A stretch of DNA of 14,555 bases from SSEF01 sp964398485 (GTDB lineage: Bacteria; Patescibacteriota; Minisyncoccia; Moranbacterales; UBA1568). The stretch spans positions 1 through 14,555 of the forward strand of contig CAYNMD010000021.1 of assembly GCA_964398485.1 (NCBI GenBank), read 5' to 3'. The notes under the pieces were generated by a model that was not told where the DNA came from, ran no database searches, and was given only the letters and a program-made list of their open reading frames with translations. Both the position numbers and the translations under genes were made by a program. Shown in pieces: positions 1 to 4,379 of this stretch (its first letter is position 1; each line of letters starts with the position of its first letter).

Positions 1-244
1 TCGGTCTCAGTTCGGATTGCAGGCTGCAACTCGCCTGCATGAAGCTGGAATCACTAGTAATCGGGAATCAGCCATGTCCCGGTGAATACGTTCTCGGATC
101 TTGTACTCACCGCCCGTCACACCAAGAGAGCTGGCAATACCAGAAGGCCCTGGGTAAAAGCAGGGACTACGGTAGGGTTAGTAATAAGGGTGAAGTCGTA
201 ACAAGGCATCCGTAGCGGAAGCTGTGGATGAATCACCTCCTTTC
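1..244 (+). rRNA. 16S ribosomal RNA, 3' end (partial)
   Basis: This is the last part of 16S rRNA, entering from the left edge. Recognisable landmarks in order are the helix 43/44 region, the GAAGCTGGAATC..TAGTAATC segment, the CACCGCCCGTCAC decoding-site segment at 109-121, the GAAGTCGTAACAAGG segment at 192-206, and the anti-Shine-Dalgarno CACCTCC at 234-240. The exact 3' end is not visible but should lie near 243. Within the normally invariant TGTACACACCGCCCGT the window reads TGTACTCACCGCCCGT, a change at about E. coli position 1396. The penultimate helix ends in GGCATCCGTAGCGG rather than the usual GGTAACCGTAGGGG. Both oddities fit a Patescibacteria member. The intact anti-SD agrees with the AGGAG sites seen upstream of many genes here. 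Confidence 0.97.
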
Positions 245-536
245 TAGGGAGTAAATTGGTGAAAATAGAGTTGAGATTCAGTCTCAAATTCTTAAACCAG
301 ATTCTGGTCACTCACTGTACAACTACTCTTGTACGCTTCGGCAAACAAGAGACTAGCAGTGAGCAGAGTACGAAGAGCGAAAATTAGGACTAACCGCAGA
401 AGATTTTGATTGCTGGATGAAGCAGCCCTTTACTGGGCGACTCCGTGAAGAGGCTTCACCTACAGATTCATATTCTTTACGCACGACTATCCATGGATCA
501 AGGAATTTCCATCTGATACCGTGTAAGACATAGGAT
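245..536 (+). other. 16S rRNA trailer, structured spacer without 23S or tRNA
   Basis: This is the transcribed trailer between the 16S 3' end and a terminator. It holds several hairpins: TTGAGA/TCTCAA near 267-283, CCAG/CTGG near 298-308, a long one joining CTCACTG near 312 to CAGTGAG near 357 with an inner CTCTTGT/ACAAGAG stem, and GCCC/GGGC near 426-440. No tRNA cloverleaf, T-loop motif or 23S 5' sequence is present. The folded elements are probably rRNA processing structures. The window has no other half of a 16S processing stem to test this with. Confidence 0.6.
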
Positions 537-557
537 CCGCCTTCGGGCGGGTTTTTT
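537..557 (+). terminator. intrinsic terminator ending the 16S transcript
   Basis: CCGCC-TTCG-GGCGG hairpin with a UUCG tetraloop followed by T6. It ends the 16S unit before any 23S gene, which points to unlinked rRNA genes. Confidence 0.85.
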
Positions 558-571
558 GTTGAGTGAGAGTG

Positions 572-600
572 TTGACAAGTACCACATTTTGCCCTAGACT
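572..600 (+). promoter_or_regulatory. sigma70-type promoter of ncRNA module 0
   Basis: -35 TTGACA at 572-577, 17 nt spacer, -10 TAGACT at 595-600. Predicted start near 607, about 20 nt before the module's closing stem. It lies directly behind the 16S terminator, so this is a new transcription unit. Confidence 0.8.
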
Positions 601-625
601 GGCCTTTACGTTCTTTGAGATAAGC

Positions 626-836
626 ATCAAGATTCTTGGGAGTACCTTTGTAGTTTGCCGACATTTCCCAGGTAGCACCGCGGCCTTCCGAAGCTGTGAG
701 GAGCTTTGCCCCGCACCAATCCCTACCTGAAAAACGTCGGAGGACCCGGCCCGCGACGCTCCTCTGCCCGCCTGCCGACCTACACGTGTGAGAAAGGACT
801 GAACCCAGCCCTTTCTCACCTCCCAAGAGTATTGAT
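626..836 (+). ncRNA. putative structured ncRNA, stem-closed module 0
   Basis: A non-coding module of about 211 nt between its own promoter and terminator. Its ends pair: ATCAAGATTCTTGGGAG at 626-642 with CTCCCAAGAGTATTGAT at 820-836, 17 positions with one G-A mismatch and one G-U. Inside are a CAGGTAG/CTACCTG stem (about 669-729), a GTCGG/CCGAC stem (about 736-778) with an inner GAGGA/TCCTC, and a perfect 10 bp GTGAGAAAGG/CCTTTCTCAC hairpin near 788-819. Promoter, folding and terminator all point to the plus strand. The family is not recognised; no RNase P, tmRNA, SRP or riboswitch consensus was found. A long minus-strand frame crosses it but has no start signal or recognisable domain. Confidence 0.65.
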
Positions 837-840
837 GAAG

Positions 841-866
841 AAAACCAGCCGCATGGCTGGTTTTTT
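841..866 (+). terminator. intrinsic terminator after module 0
   Basis: AAAACCAGCC-GCAT-GGCTGGTTTTTT, a near-perfect hairpin with a T tail, starting 4 nt after the closing stem of module 0. It closely resembles the terminators at 1741-1766 and 2033-2060. Confidence 0.88.
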
Positions 867-875
867 ATTTGAGAC

Positions 876-904
876 TTGACGCTCTCGCCTTCTTTCACTA
901 TACT
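876..904 (+). promoter_or_regulatory. promoter of the three-module ncRNA unit
   Basis: -35 TTGACG at 876-881, 17 nt spacer, -10 TATACT at 899-904. Predicted start near 911, about 16 nt before the closing stem of module 1. Confidence 0.82.
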
Positions 905-926
905 CCATTTCAAGCTCTTTGGATCT

Positions 927-1314
927 ATCAATATTCTTGAGGGAGTAATCCCACGAGTTCCTTCCCTGTGGTAGTGGTCTGCATGTACGTCTTTCGGACC
1001 GGGTGTGCATGACGGATGGTAGAGAAGCGAGCCTTCGCCGCTCGGGCTCTCACGATGGCTTCTCTCAAGGCTCATCTCCCTTATCTAGTTACGCCGAGAG
1101 GGGATGATAAAACAGCAAGGAAGGGCATCGGACCTCGCACACCCGATCGCGCCTTGTCTGGCTAAACCACAGGCGTACGAACCAATGACTTGTAAACCGA
1201 CTCGACCGAGGCGACTCCGCCTTGGTTTCGTAGCGTAGATGATTTGGTTCGTCCGTTATTTCGAGAGGGAGTTATAGCAACCGCTCTAACTCCTTCTTCC
1301 TCAAGAGTGTTGAT
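927..1314 (+). ncRNA. putative structured ncRNA, stem-closed module 1 (largest)
   Basis: Ends pair over about 19 bp: ATCAATATTCTTGAGGG from 927 with TCCTCAAGAGTGTTGAT ending at 1314, all Watson-Crick or G-U. The interior is dense in secondary structure: AGAGAAGC/GCTTCTCT (1021-1065) enclosing GAGCC/GGCTC, CATCTCCC/GGGGATG (about 1073-1106), ATCGG/CCGAT (about 1127-1147), ACGAACCAA/TTGGTTCGT (about 1177-1252) enclosing the 9 bp ACCGAGGCG/CGCCTTGGT hairpin (about 1205-1226), and GGAGTTA/TAACTCC (about 1268-1293). At 388 nt it is in the size range of RNase P RNA. However, the P4 and CR-V consensus segments are absent, as are group I and II intron core motifs and a tmRNA tRNA-like end. No protein frame is plausible. 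The function is unknown. Confidence 0.65.
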
Positions 1315-1330
1315 AGTATCTACCAATTTG

Positions 1331-1510
1331 ATCAGTATTCTTGAGAGGGCAATTGCTTTCTAAGTTTTCCTCAGGGGTGTGCGCACCTGAAGCAATCACG
1401 CGTACCTTTGGGGCCGGCGAGTTCTCGTCTCCATCCTTTCCTCGCCGGTTTTTTCTCTCTGGAGAAGGTGTGGCCATGTCCAAAACTCCTCCTCTCTCAA
1501 GAGTGCTGAT
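1331..1510 (+). ncRNA. putative structured ncRNA, stem-closed module 2
   Basis: A 180 nt module whose ends pair over 18 positions: ATCAGTATTCTTGAGAG from 1331 with CTCTCAAGAGTGCTGAT ending at 1510, with two G-U pairs and G-C at the position where module 1 has A-U. Inside are ATTGCTT/AAGCAAT (about 1352-1395) with TCAGG/CCTGA nested in it, then a CCGGCGAG/CTCGCCGG hairpin followed by T6. It lies 16 nt after module 1 and 18 nt before module 3 with no promoter between, so the three appear co-transcribed. A 60-codon frame exists here but has no ribosome site and no recognisable sequence. Confidence 0.6.
1414..1454 (+). terminator. possible internal terminator within module 2
   Basis: Perfect 8 bp stem CCGGCGAG/CTCGCCGG with a 19 nt loop, followed directly by TTTTTT. 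It has the form of an intrinsic terminator but sits inside module 2, before the 3' half of its closing stem. It could attenuate expression of module 3, or simply be part of the fold. Confidence 0.45.
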
Positions 1511-1528
1511 GATTAACAATTGAAAAGT

Positions 1529-1732
1529 ATCAGTATTCTTGAGAGAAGCAATTCTCATGAGTCAAGCCGGGGTTACTTCTGGGTTTGGAAAATCGCCTTG
1601 AGCAACAGGCGCCTTGTTTTGAGGAAGATTCCTTGCCCGTACAGATGGAGGTAACTCCGGATGGGTGCCCCGGCTACTATCTGAGCAGGAAACGAGTGAA
1701 TCACTTGCTTCCTCTCTCTCAAGAGTGTTGAT
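1529..1732 (+). ncRNA. putative structured ncRNA, stem-closed module 3
   Basis: A 204 nt module closed by ATCAGTATTCTTGAGAGA (from 1529) with TCTCTCAAGAGTGTTGAT (ending 1732), 18 pairs with three G-U. A second long-range stem AGCCGGGG/CCCCGGCT (about 1565-1673) encloses CGCCT/AGGCG (about 1593-1611) and a GGAG-GTAA-CTCC hairpin with a GNRA-type tetraloop (about 1648-1659). It is the last module of the unit and is followed by a terminator. No known family was recognised. Confidence 0.62.
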
Positions 1733-1740
1733 CTTTGACA

Positions 1741-1766
1741 GAAACCAGTCGCCAGACTGGTTTTTT
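1741..1766 (+). terminator. intrinsic terminator after module 3
   Basis: AAACCAGTC-GCCA-GACTGGTTTTTT hairpin with a T tail. It is near-identical in design to the terminator at 841-866. Confidence 0.88.
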
Positions 1767-1769
1767 ATA

Positions 1770-1797
1770 TTGACTATTTAAAATAGAGGTCTATAAT
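1770..1797 (+). promoter_or_regulatory. promoter of the 13-bp-stem ncRNA
   Basis: -35 TTGACT at 1770-1775, 16 nt spacer, -10 TATAAT at 1792-1797 (consensus). Predicted start near 1804. No coding frame follows. Confidence 0.82.
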
Positions 1798-1803
1798 TAT
1801 CAT

Positions 1804-2060
1804 GACTACTGAAAATATTGAAGCAGTGTTTTTTACAAACAGCCCTACTCGCCTGTTCATTTGAAAGGTAACCAATCCTCGTCAAGAACAGTTTCCATAA
1901 AGGAGCTTAGGTAAAAACCGATCCAGAAAAAGCATGGAAAAACTGCTCTTTTTTGAGCAGAAGTCCCGACTTCCTGGGCGGCCTAGGAGATTTTTATGTG
2001 AGATAGTAGGGCTGTTTATAGAAAATAATAAGAAAACCAACTTCGAGCTGGTTTTTGTTT
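1804..2060 (+). ncRNA. putative structured ncRNA closed by a perfect 13 bp stem
   Basis: A third promoter-to-terminator unit without a protein gene. AAACAGCCCTACT at 1837-1849 pairs perfectly with AGTAGGGCTGTTT at 2005-2017, closing a 181 nt domain. Inside are CTGTTC/GAACAG (about 1853-1890), a CTGCTC-TTTTTT-GAGCAG hairpin (about 1943-1960) and a possible CTTAGG/CCTAGG pairing. The 5' tail of about 33 nt is AU-rich and single-stranded looking. The closing stem is unrelated to that of modules 0-3. It lacks the SRP GGAAG/GNRA core, and a 6S-like single long bubble hairpin is not obvious. A minus-strand frame of 105 codons overlaps but has no start signal. Confidence 0.65.
2033..2060 (+). terminator. 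intrinsic terminator of the 13-bp-stem ncRNA
   Basis: AAAACCAACT-TCG-AGCTGGTTTT hairpin with one mismatch and a long T-rich tail. It belongs to the same type as the terminators of the two preceding ncRNA units. Confidence 0.8.
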
Positions 2061-2062
2061 TT

Positions 2063-2086
2063 ATTTGACTCACCCCGGAGTTTTTG
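2063..2086 (+). repeat. dispersed intergenic element E, copy 1
   Basis: ATTTGACTCACCCCGGAG followed by TTTTTG. Near-identical copies lie at 2826-2850, 3436-3460 and 5086-5110. Each directly follows a terminator hairpin. ACTC/GAGT plus the T run can form a weak second terminator hairpin. Confidence 0.7.
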
Positions 2087-2115
2087 TTGACGGATAGAGT
2101 GGGGTGGGATAGTAT
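2087..2115 (+). promoter_or_regulatory. promoter of the deoxyribosyltransferase-like gene
   Basis: -35 TTGACG at 2087-2092, 17 nt spacer, -10 TAGTAT at 2110-2115. Predicted start near 2122, inside the palindrome at 2121-2134. Confidence 0.8.
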
Positions 2116-2120
2116 TTCTA

Positions 2121-2134
2121 GTCCAATATTGGAC
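2121..2134 (+). promoter_or_regulatory. palindrome at the predicted transcription start
   Basis: GTCCAATATTGGAC is a perfect palindrome at the predicted +1. A matching GTCCA-TTT-TGGAC sits at the +1 of the gene at 4380. It may be an operator or a 5' mRNA hairpin. Confidence 0.5.
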
Positions 2135-2157
2135 GGTTCTTTGTGATGGAGGGCGTC

Positions 2158-2760
2158 ATGACGCAAGATCGAGTGGCAGCGTATCTCGAGCAACACCAAG
2201 CCAAACTTGCCCTGATGGCAGCGATGTGGGCGGATCCGATGGTGCAGTGCTATCAGGATGCTGATCTACCAGCGGATTTTCGGGACCGTGACTCGGTGTT
2301 CCTGGCTGGACCGACGTCTCGTCATCAGACTCTCATGTCCAACTGGCGATGCGAAGCGGTCCGATTCCTGCGTGAGGCCGGCTTCGAGGGCTACATCTTT
2401 GTCCCGGAACCTCGGGGTAAGGAAGAAGAAGGGGACTTCACTGAGCGGGACTACATCCACTGGTGGGAATCTAACCGGCTCTTTGCTGCCAAGAAAAAGG
2501 CCTTTTGGGTTCCTCGTGATGGCAATGAGCTCTTGGGGCTCAACACCAACTTCGAGTGGGCCTATTTCCTGGGACGCAAGGCAGCTGGTGAGATGTTTCC
2601 TATCTTCATTGGCTGGCCCAATGGAGCGGCGCGCATGGGGTTGCCACATCACTACTCAATGGAACGCACGGGATGTCATCGGTTCACGAATTTGCGCGGT
2701 ATGTGCAATGCCATTGCCGACAAGTTCTCGCAAGACGACGTTACCTACGATTTCGGCTAG
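2158..2760 (+). CDS. nucleoside 2-deoxyribosyltransferase-like protein
   Basis: A 200 aa soluble protein. The segment from about residue 46 resembles the nucleoside 2-deoxyribosyltransferase-like family: VFLAGPTSR (47-55), then NWRCEAVRFLREAGF (62-76) and FVPEPRG (81-87), AFWVPRD (115-121) and the acidic LNTNFEWAYFLGRK segment, whose Glu133 fits the family's catalytic glutamate. Members cleave or transfer the N-glycosidic bond of deoxynucleosides or related nucleotides; the substrate here cannot be read from the sequence. The start at 2158 was chosen because GGAGGG lies 5 nt upstream; an in-frame ATG 15 nt earlier overlaps that site. It has its own promoter and terminator, so it is monocistronic. 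Residues 1-45 are a helical extension not recognised. The family is fairly sure, the activity is inferred. Confidence 0.75.
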   Translation: MTQDRVAAYLEQHQAKLALMAAMWADPMVQCYQDADLPADFRDRDSVFLAGPTSRHQTLMSNWRCEAVRFLREAGFEGYIFVPEPRGKEEEGDFTERDYIHWWESNRLFAAKKKAFWVPRDGNELLGLNTNFEWAYFLGRKAAGEMFPIFIGWPNGAARMGLPHHYSMERTGCHRFTNLRGMCNAIADKFSQDDVTYDFG

Positions 2761-2775
2761 GACAAGGCCATTGAA

Positions 2776-2824
2776 GAACAACGTTTCACTTGAAGGAGTG
2801 GCCCCGGCTACTCCTTCTGCATTT
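2776..2824 (+). terminator. GAACAACGTTTCA-led terminator, copy 1
   Basis: A 12 bp stem GAAGGAGTGGCC/GGCTACTCCTTC at 2792-2817 follows the stop codon closely. The unpaired lead GAACAACGTTTCA is shared almost exactly with the terminator at 6354-6405, while the stem itself differs with compensation. Confidence 0.8.
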
Positions 2825-2825
2825 C

Positions 2826-2850
2826 CATTTGACTCACCCTGGAGTTTTCG
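2826..2850 (+). repeat. dispersed intergenic element E, copy 2
   Basis: CATTTGACTCACCCTGGAG followed by TTTTCG. It lies directly after a terminator and before the next promoter. Confidence 0.65.
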
Positions 2851-2878
2851 CTGTCACGTTGCAATGATGTGCTAGAGT
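2851..2878 (+). promoter_or_regulatory. putative promoter of the exported protein gene
   Basis: -35 CTGTCA at 2851-2856, 16 nt spacer, -10 TAGAGT at 2873-2878. The start would fall at about 2885, the A of the ATG, implying a leaderless or nearly leaderless mRNA. Confidence 0.5.
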
Positions 2879-2884
2879 AGAGGT

Positions 2885-3403
2885 ATGAAAAAAACAATAT
2901 TCATTATCGTAGGACTGTTGGTCCTGGTTGGAGGAGGATTTTATTATTGGCTAAGCAATTTTGGGAATGAAGGTGGAGGTGGAGTGACCCAAGAAGTGCC
3001 AGATACGGTAATGACTGGAACACCCATTACCTTTTACCTCTACCCGAGCCTTTGGGGGAGGGGAGTCAGGAAGATTGAAGAGGTCTATCCTGGTGCAACA
3101 GTCTACTATCGATTAGTGGGGGAAGTACAGTACCAAACGGTAGCTGGAAAATCTATTCCTTTACCAGAAAACTACCGAGCCGCTGTTTCAGACACACTCA
3201 ATTGGAGAGCATTTGAATTTTCTCTTCCGGCCTATCCGCTTGGGACTACTGGGGAGATAGAATATTATTTTGAAGTCAAAAATCCGACCAATCCGAATTA
3301 TCCAGGTGGAAAGTTCCGGGTTGATGGGGTAAAAAAAGTTAAGCTTGAGGTTTTTGATCCACTGAAAAACATAGATCGTCCTGCAAGGGTGATTGTAGAG
3401 TAA
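2885..3403 (+). CDS. membrane-anchored exported protein, unknown function
   Basis: 172 aa. Residues 1-4 (MKKT) and a hydrophobic stretch of about 20 residues form an N-terminal signal anchor or signal peptide with no lipobox cysteine. A GGGG linker (about 31-34) leads to an outside domain of about 130 residues, rich in alternating hydrophobic and aromatic residues (ITFYLYP, VYYRLVG, EIEYYFEVKN), as expected for a beta-sandwich. Its C-terminal part, with a KVKLEVFDP strand, suggests an Ig-like or carbohydrate-binding-like fold, but no family was recognised. GTAGAGG lies directly before the ATG, but the predicted transcript starts almost at the ATG. Single gene, followed by a hairpin and element E. 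Function unknown; the location is inferred. Confidence 0.75.
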   Translation: MKKTIFIIVGLLVLVGGGFYYWLSNFGNEGGGGVTQEVPDTVMTGTPITFYLYPSLWGRGVRKIEEVYPGATVYYRLVGEVQYQTVAGKSIPLPENYRAAVSDTLNWRAFEFSLPAYPLGTTGEIEYYFEVKNPTNPNYPGGKFRVDGVKKVKLEVFDPLKNIDRPARVIVE

Positions 3404-3418
3404 TAAGGGGAAAAAGTA

Positions 3419-3460
3419 GGAGAGACTGGTTTCTCCATTTGACTCATCCCGGAGTTTTTG
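3419..3460 (+). terminator. terminator hairpin plus element E, copy 3
   Basis: GGAGAGA-CTGG-TTTCTCC hairpin (3419-3436, one G-U) runs directly into CATTTGACTCATCCCGGAG and TTTTTG (3436-3460). Together they look like a double terminator for the plus-strand gene just upstream. Confidence 0.6.
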
Positions 3461-3468
3461 GACAAATC

Positions 3469-3518
3469 AAAAGCCGCCGTGCAGGGTGCAGCTTTGCTTT
3501 TGCTTCGGAGTCCGAAGC
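3469..3518 (-). terminator. two-hairpin minus-strand terminator, copy A
   Basis: Read on the minus strand: a GCTTCGG-ACT-CCGAAGC hairpin, then AAAGCTGC/GCGGCTTT with loop ACCCTGCACG and a T-rich tail. It sits just past the stop of the small minus-strand membrane protein. Copies B (6431-6484) and C (7377-7426) share the layout and loop. Confidence 0.75.
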
Positions 3519-3522
3519 GATC

Positions 3523-3723
3523 TCAGGTCTTCACAGAGGCACGAGGCAGTTGCTGTTTGATTTGCTCCAGCCGTTTCTTGACGTGGTGTTCTCGGAACGG
3601 GAGAAGGAGATCATCGTGATACACGGCAACGTAGTGGAAAATCGGTATCCCGATCCCGAAGATCAACACGATGAGTCCAAGTCGTACGCGACGACTCAAT
3701 TCTTGTCGGCATTCTTGGCACAT
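3523..3723 (-). CDS. small membrane protein with N-terminal CxxC
   Basis: 66 aa. It opens MCQECRQE, a CxxC that could bind metal or pair with another subunit, then a basic stretch (RRVR) and one hydrophobic helix (about 15-34, LGLIVLIFGIGIPIF), then a charged, probably cytoplasmic helix (about 45-62, HHVKKRLEQIKQQL). No family was recognised. Support for its being real: a TATAAT promoter upstream, AGGAG about 10 nt before the ATG, and a dedicated two-hairpin terminator just past the stop. It diverges from the small gene at 3985 across a promoter region containing a 16 bp inverted repeat. Function unknown. Confidence 0.65.
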   Translation of the reverse strand: MCQECRQELSRRVRLGLIVLIFGIGIPIFHYVAVYHDDLLLPFREHHVKKRLEQIKQQLPRASVKT

Positions 3724-3781
3724 GGGGGGTAGCTCCTGGTGAATGCCCGATCTGGGCAGTGGTGAAAAGGTACGAAGAAAA

Positions 3782-3810
3782 ATTATAGCATATTTTTATA
3801 ATTATTGCAA
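3782..3810 (-). promoter_or_regulatory. minus-strand promoter of the CxxC membrane protein
   Basis: On the minus strand: -35 TTGCAA (3805-3810), 17 nt spacer, -10 TATAAT (3782-3787). The -10 and the spacer next to it, ATTATAGCATATTTTT on plus (3782-3797), form an inverted repeat with 3861-3876. Confidence 0.65.
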
Positions 3811-3847
3811 TGGTCAAGATAGGGCTTATAAAAGCCGCAACTTATAG

Positions 3848-3876
3848 TTGACGGGGAGGTAAAAATATGCTATGAT
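3848..3876 (+). promoter_or_regulatory. promoter of the 61 aa protein gene
   Basis: -35 TTGACG at 3848-3853, 17 nt spacer, -10 TATGAT at 3871-3876. AAAAATATGCTATGAT (3861-3876) is the inverted copy, 15 of 16 bases, of the divergent promoter's -10 region. Confidence 0.75.
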
Positions 3877-3984
3877 GTGCAGTTGTTTAAAAAGCAAGGA
3901 GAGAGAAGAAATTCTCACTATGGACGGCTTGTTCCAAGCTTTCCAGACAAGGGTTTCTTCCAACCAACGAGAGAAAGGTAAGCG

Positions 3985-4170
3985 ATGGCCTACTCAGTCA
4001 TCCCAGGTCAAGATCCCAACATCCGAGCGGTTCGCTTCGAAACGCCAGCCAAACCGGGCTCGACGACACCTCCCAAGATGACCCCGCCCTCCTCGGGCAA
4101 TGACTCCTTTCCGCGAGCAGCTGTCCAGTCGTCGATGAGGATCTATCACCCTCCGAAGCGCCGCTGGTAA
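3985..4170 (+). CDS. small proline-rich protein, unknown function
   Basis: 61 aa, rich in Pro, Ser, Thr and basic residues, with no hydrophobic segment, so probably intrinsically disordered. The start MAYSVIPGQDPNIRAVRF follows GAGAAAGG, a reasonable ribosome site about 8 nt upstream. Its transcript has a good promoter and a strong terminator, with a leader of about 100 nt containing a GAGAA/TTCTC hairpin. An overlapping frame starting at 3920 (54 codons) is the alternative product, but its ribosome site is too far away. No family was recognised; it is plausibly a lineage-specific small protein. Confidence 0.5.
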   Translation: MAYSVIPGQDPNIRAVRFETPAKPGSTTPPKMTPPSSGNDSFPRAAVQSSMRIYHPPKRRW

Positions 4171-4185
4171 ATCGCCAGCTCTCCT

Positions 4186-4249
4186 GGTAGCGCCGCTACC
4201 ACCTCAAGCTCCCGCGTGTCGCGCTGCGACCCCGGGAGTTTTGCTTTTT
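4186..4249 (+). terminator. hairpin and intrinsic terminator after the 61 aa gene
   Basis: A GGTAGC/GCTACC hairpin (4186-4200) is followed by a CTCCCG/CGGGAG stem (4209-4238) with an inner GTCGC/GCGAC helix and TTTTGCTTTTT. Confidence 0.8.
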
Positions 4250-4278
4250 CACATCAAGATTGTGAGGACAGTGGATAG

Positions 4279-4307
4279 TTGACGGGTAATTTGAGATATT
4301 GTAATAT
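4279..4307 (+). promoter_or_regulatory. promoter of the 211 aa protein gene
   Basis: -35 TTGACG at 4279-4284, 17 nt spacer, -10 TAATAT at 4302-4307. The start near 4314 falls in GTCCA-TTT-TGGAC (4313-4325), matching the palindrome at 2121-2134. A further GACCG/CGGTC hairpin lies in the leader near 4342-4359. Confidence 0.8.
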
Positions 4308-4379
4308 AAACAGTCCATTTTGGACGCTAAGTTCTTCAACTGACCGAAGAAAAACGGTCAACAACCGATAGGAGCCGAC

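Noticed and set aside
308..480. A tRNA in the 16S trailer
   Set aside because: Hairpins are present but no T-loop consensus, no 7 bp acceptor closure and no anticodon arm in register.
353..1075. 240-codon minus-strand frame across the 16S trailer and ncRNA module 0
   Set aside because: It crosses two plus-strand promoters and two terminators, has no ribosome site, and its low-complexity basic sequence matches no family. It is a by-product of GC-rich RNA genes.
927..1314. Module 1 as RNase P RNA, tmRNA or group I intron
   Set aside because: No GAGGAAAGUCC-type P4 strand or ACAGAA region, no tRNA-like end with CCA, and no group I P7 core. Only a short TAGATGAT resemblance remained.
626..1732. 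Repeated half-stems taken as a CRISPR array or integron attC sites
   Set aside because: The repeats alternate in orientation, spacing is 15 to 390 nt, and no R/L box core (GTTRRRY) or uniform spacer is present. The pairing pattern closes modules instead.
2258..2875. Long plus-strand frame overlapping the deoxyribosyltransferase-like gene
   Set aside because: Other-frame shadow. It runs through a terminator, while the gene at 2158 has a ribosome site and family motifs.
3872..4081. 69-codon frame overlapping the 61 aa gene
   Set aside because: Its first ATG lies in the -10 box and the second (3920) has its AGGAG too far away. The frame at 3985 has a better site.
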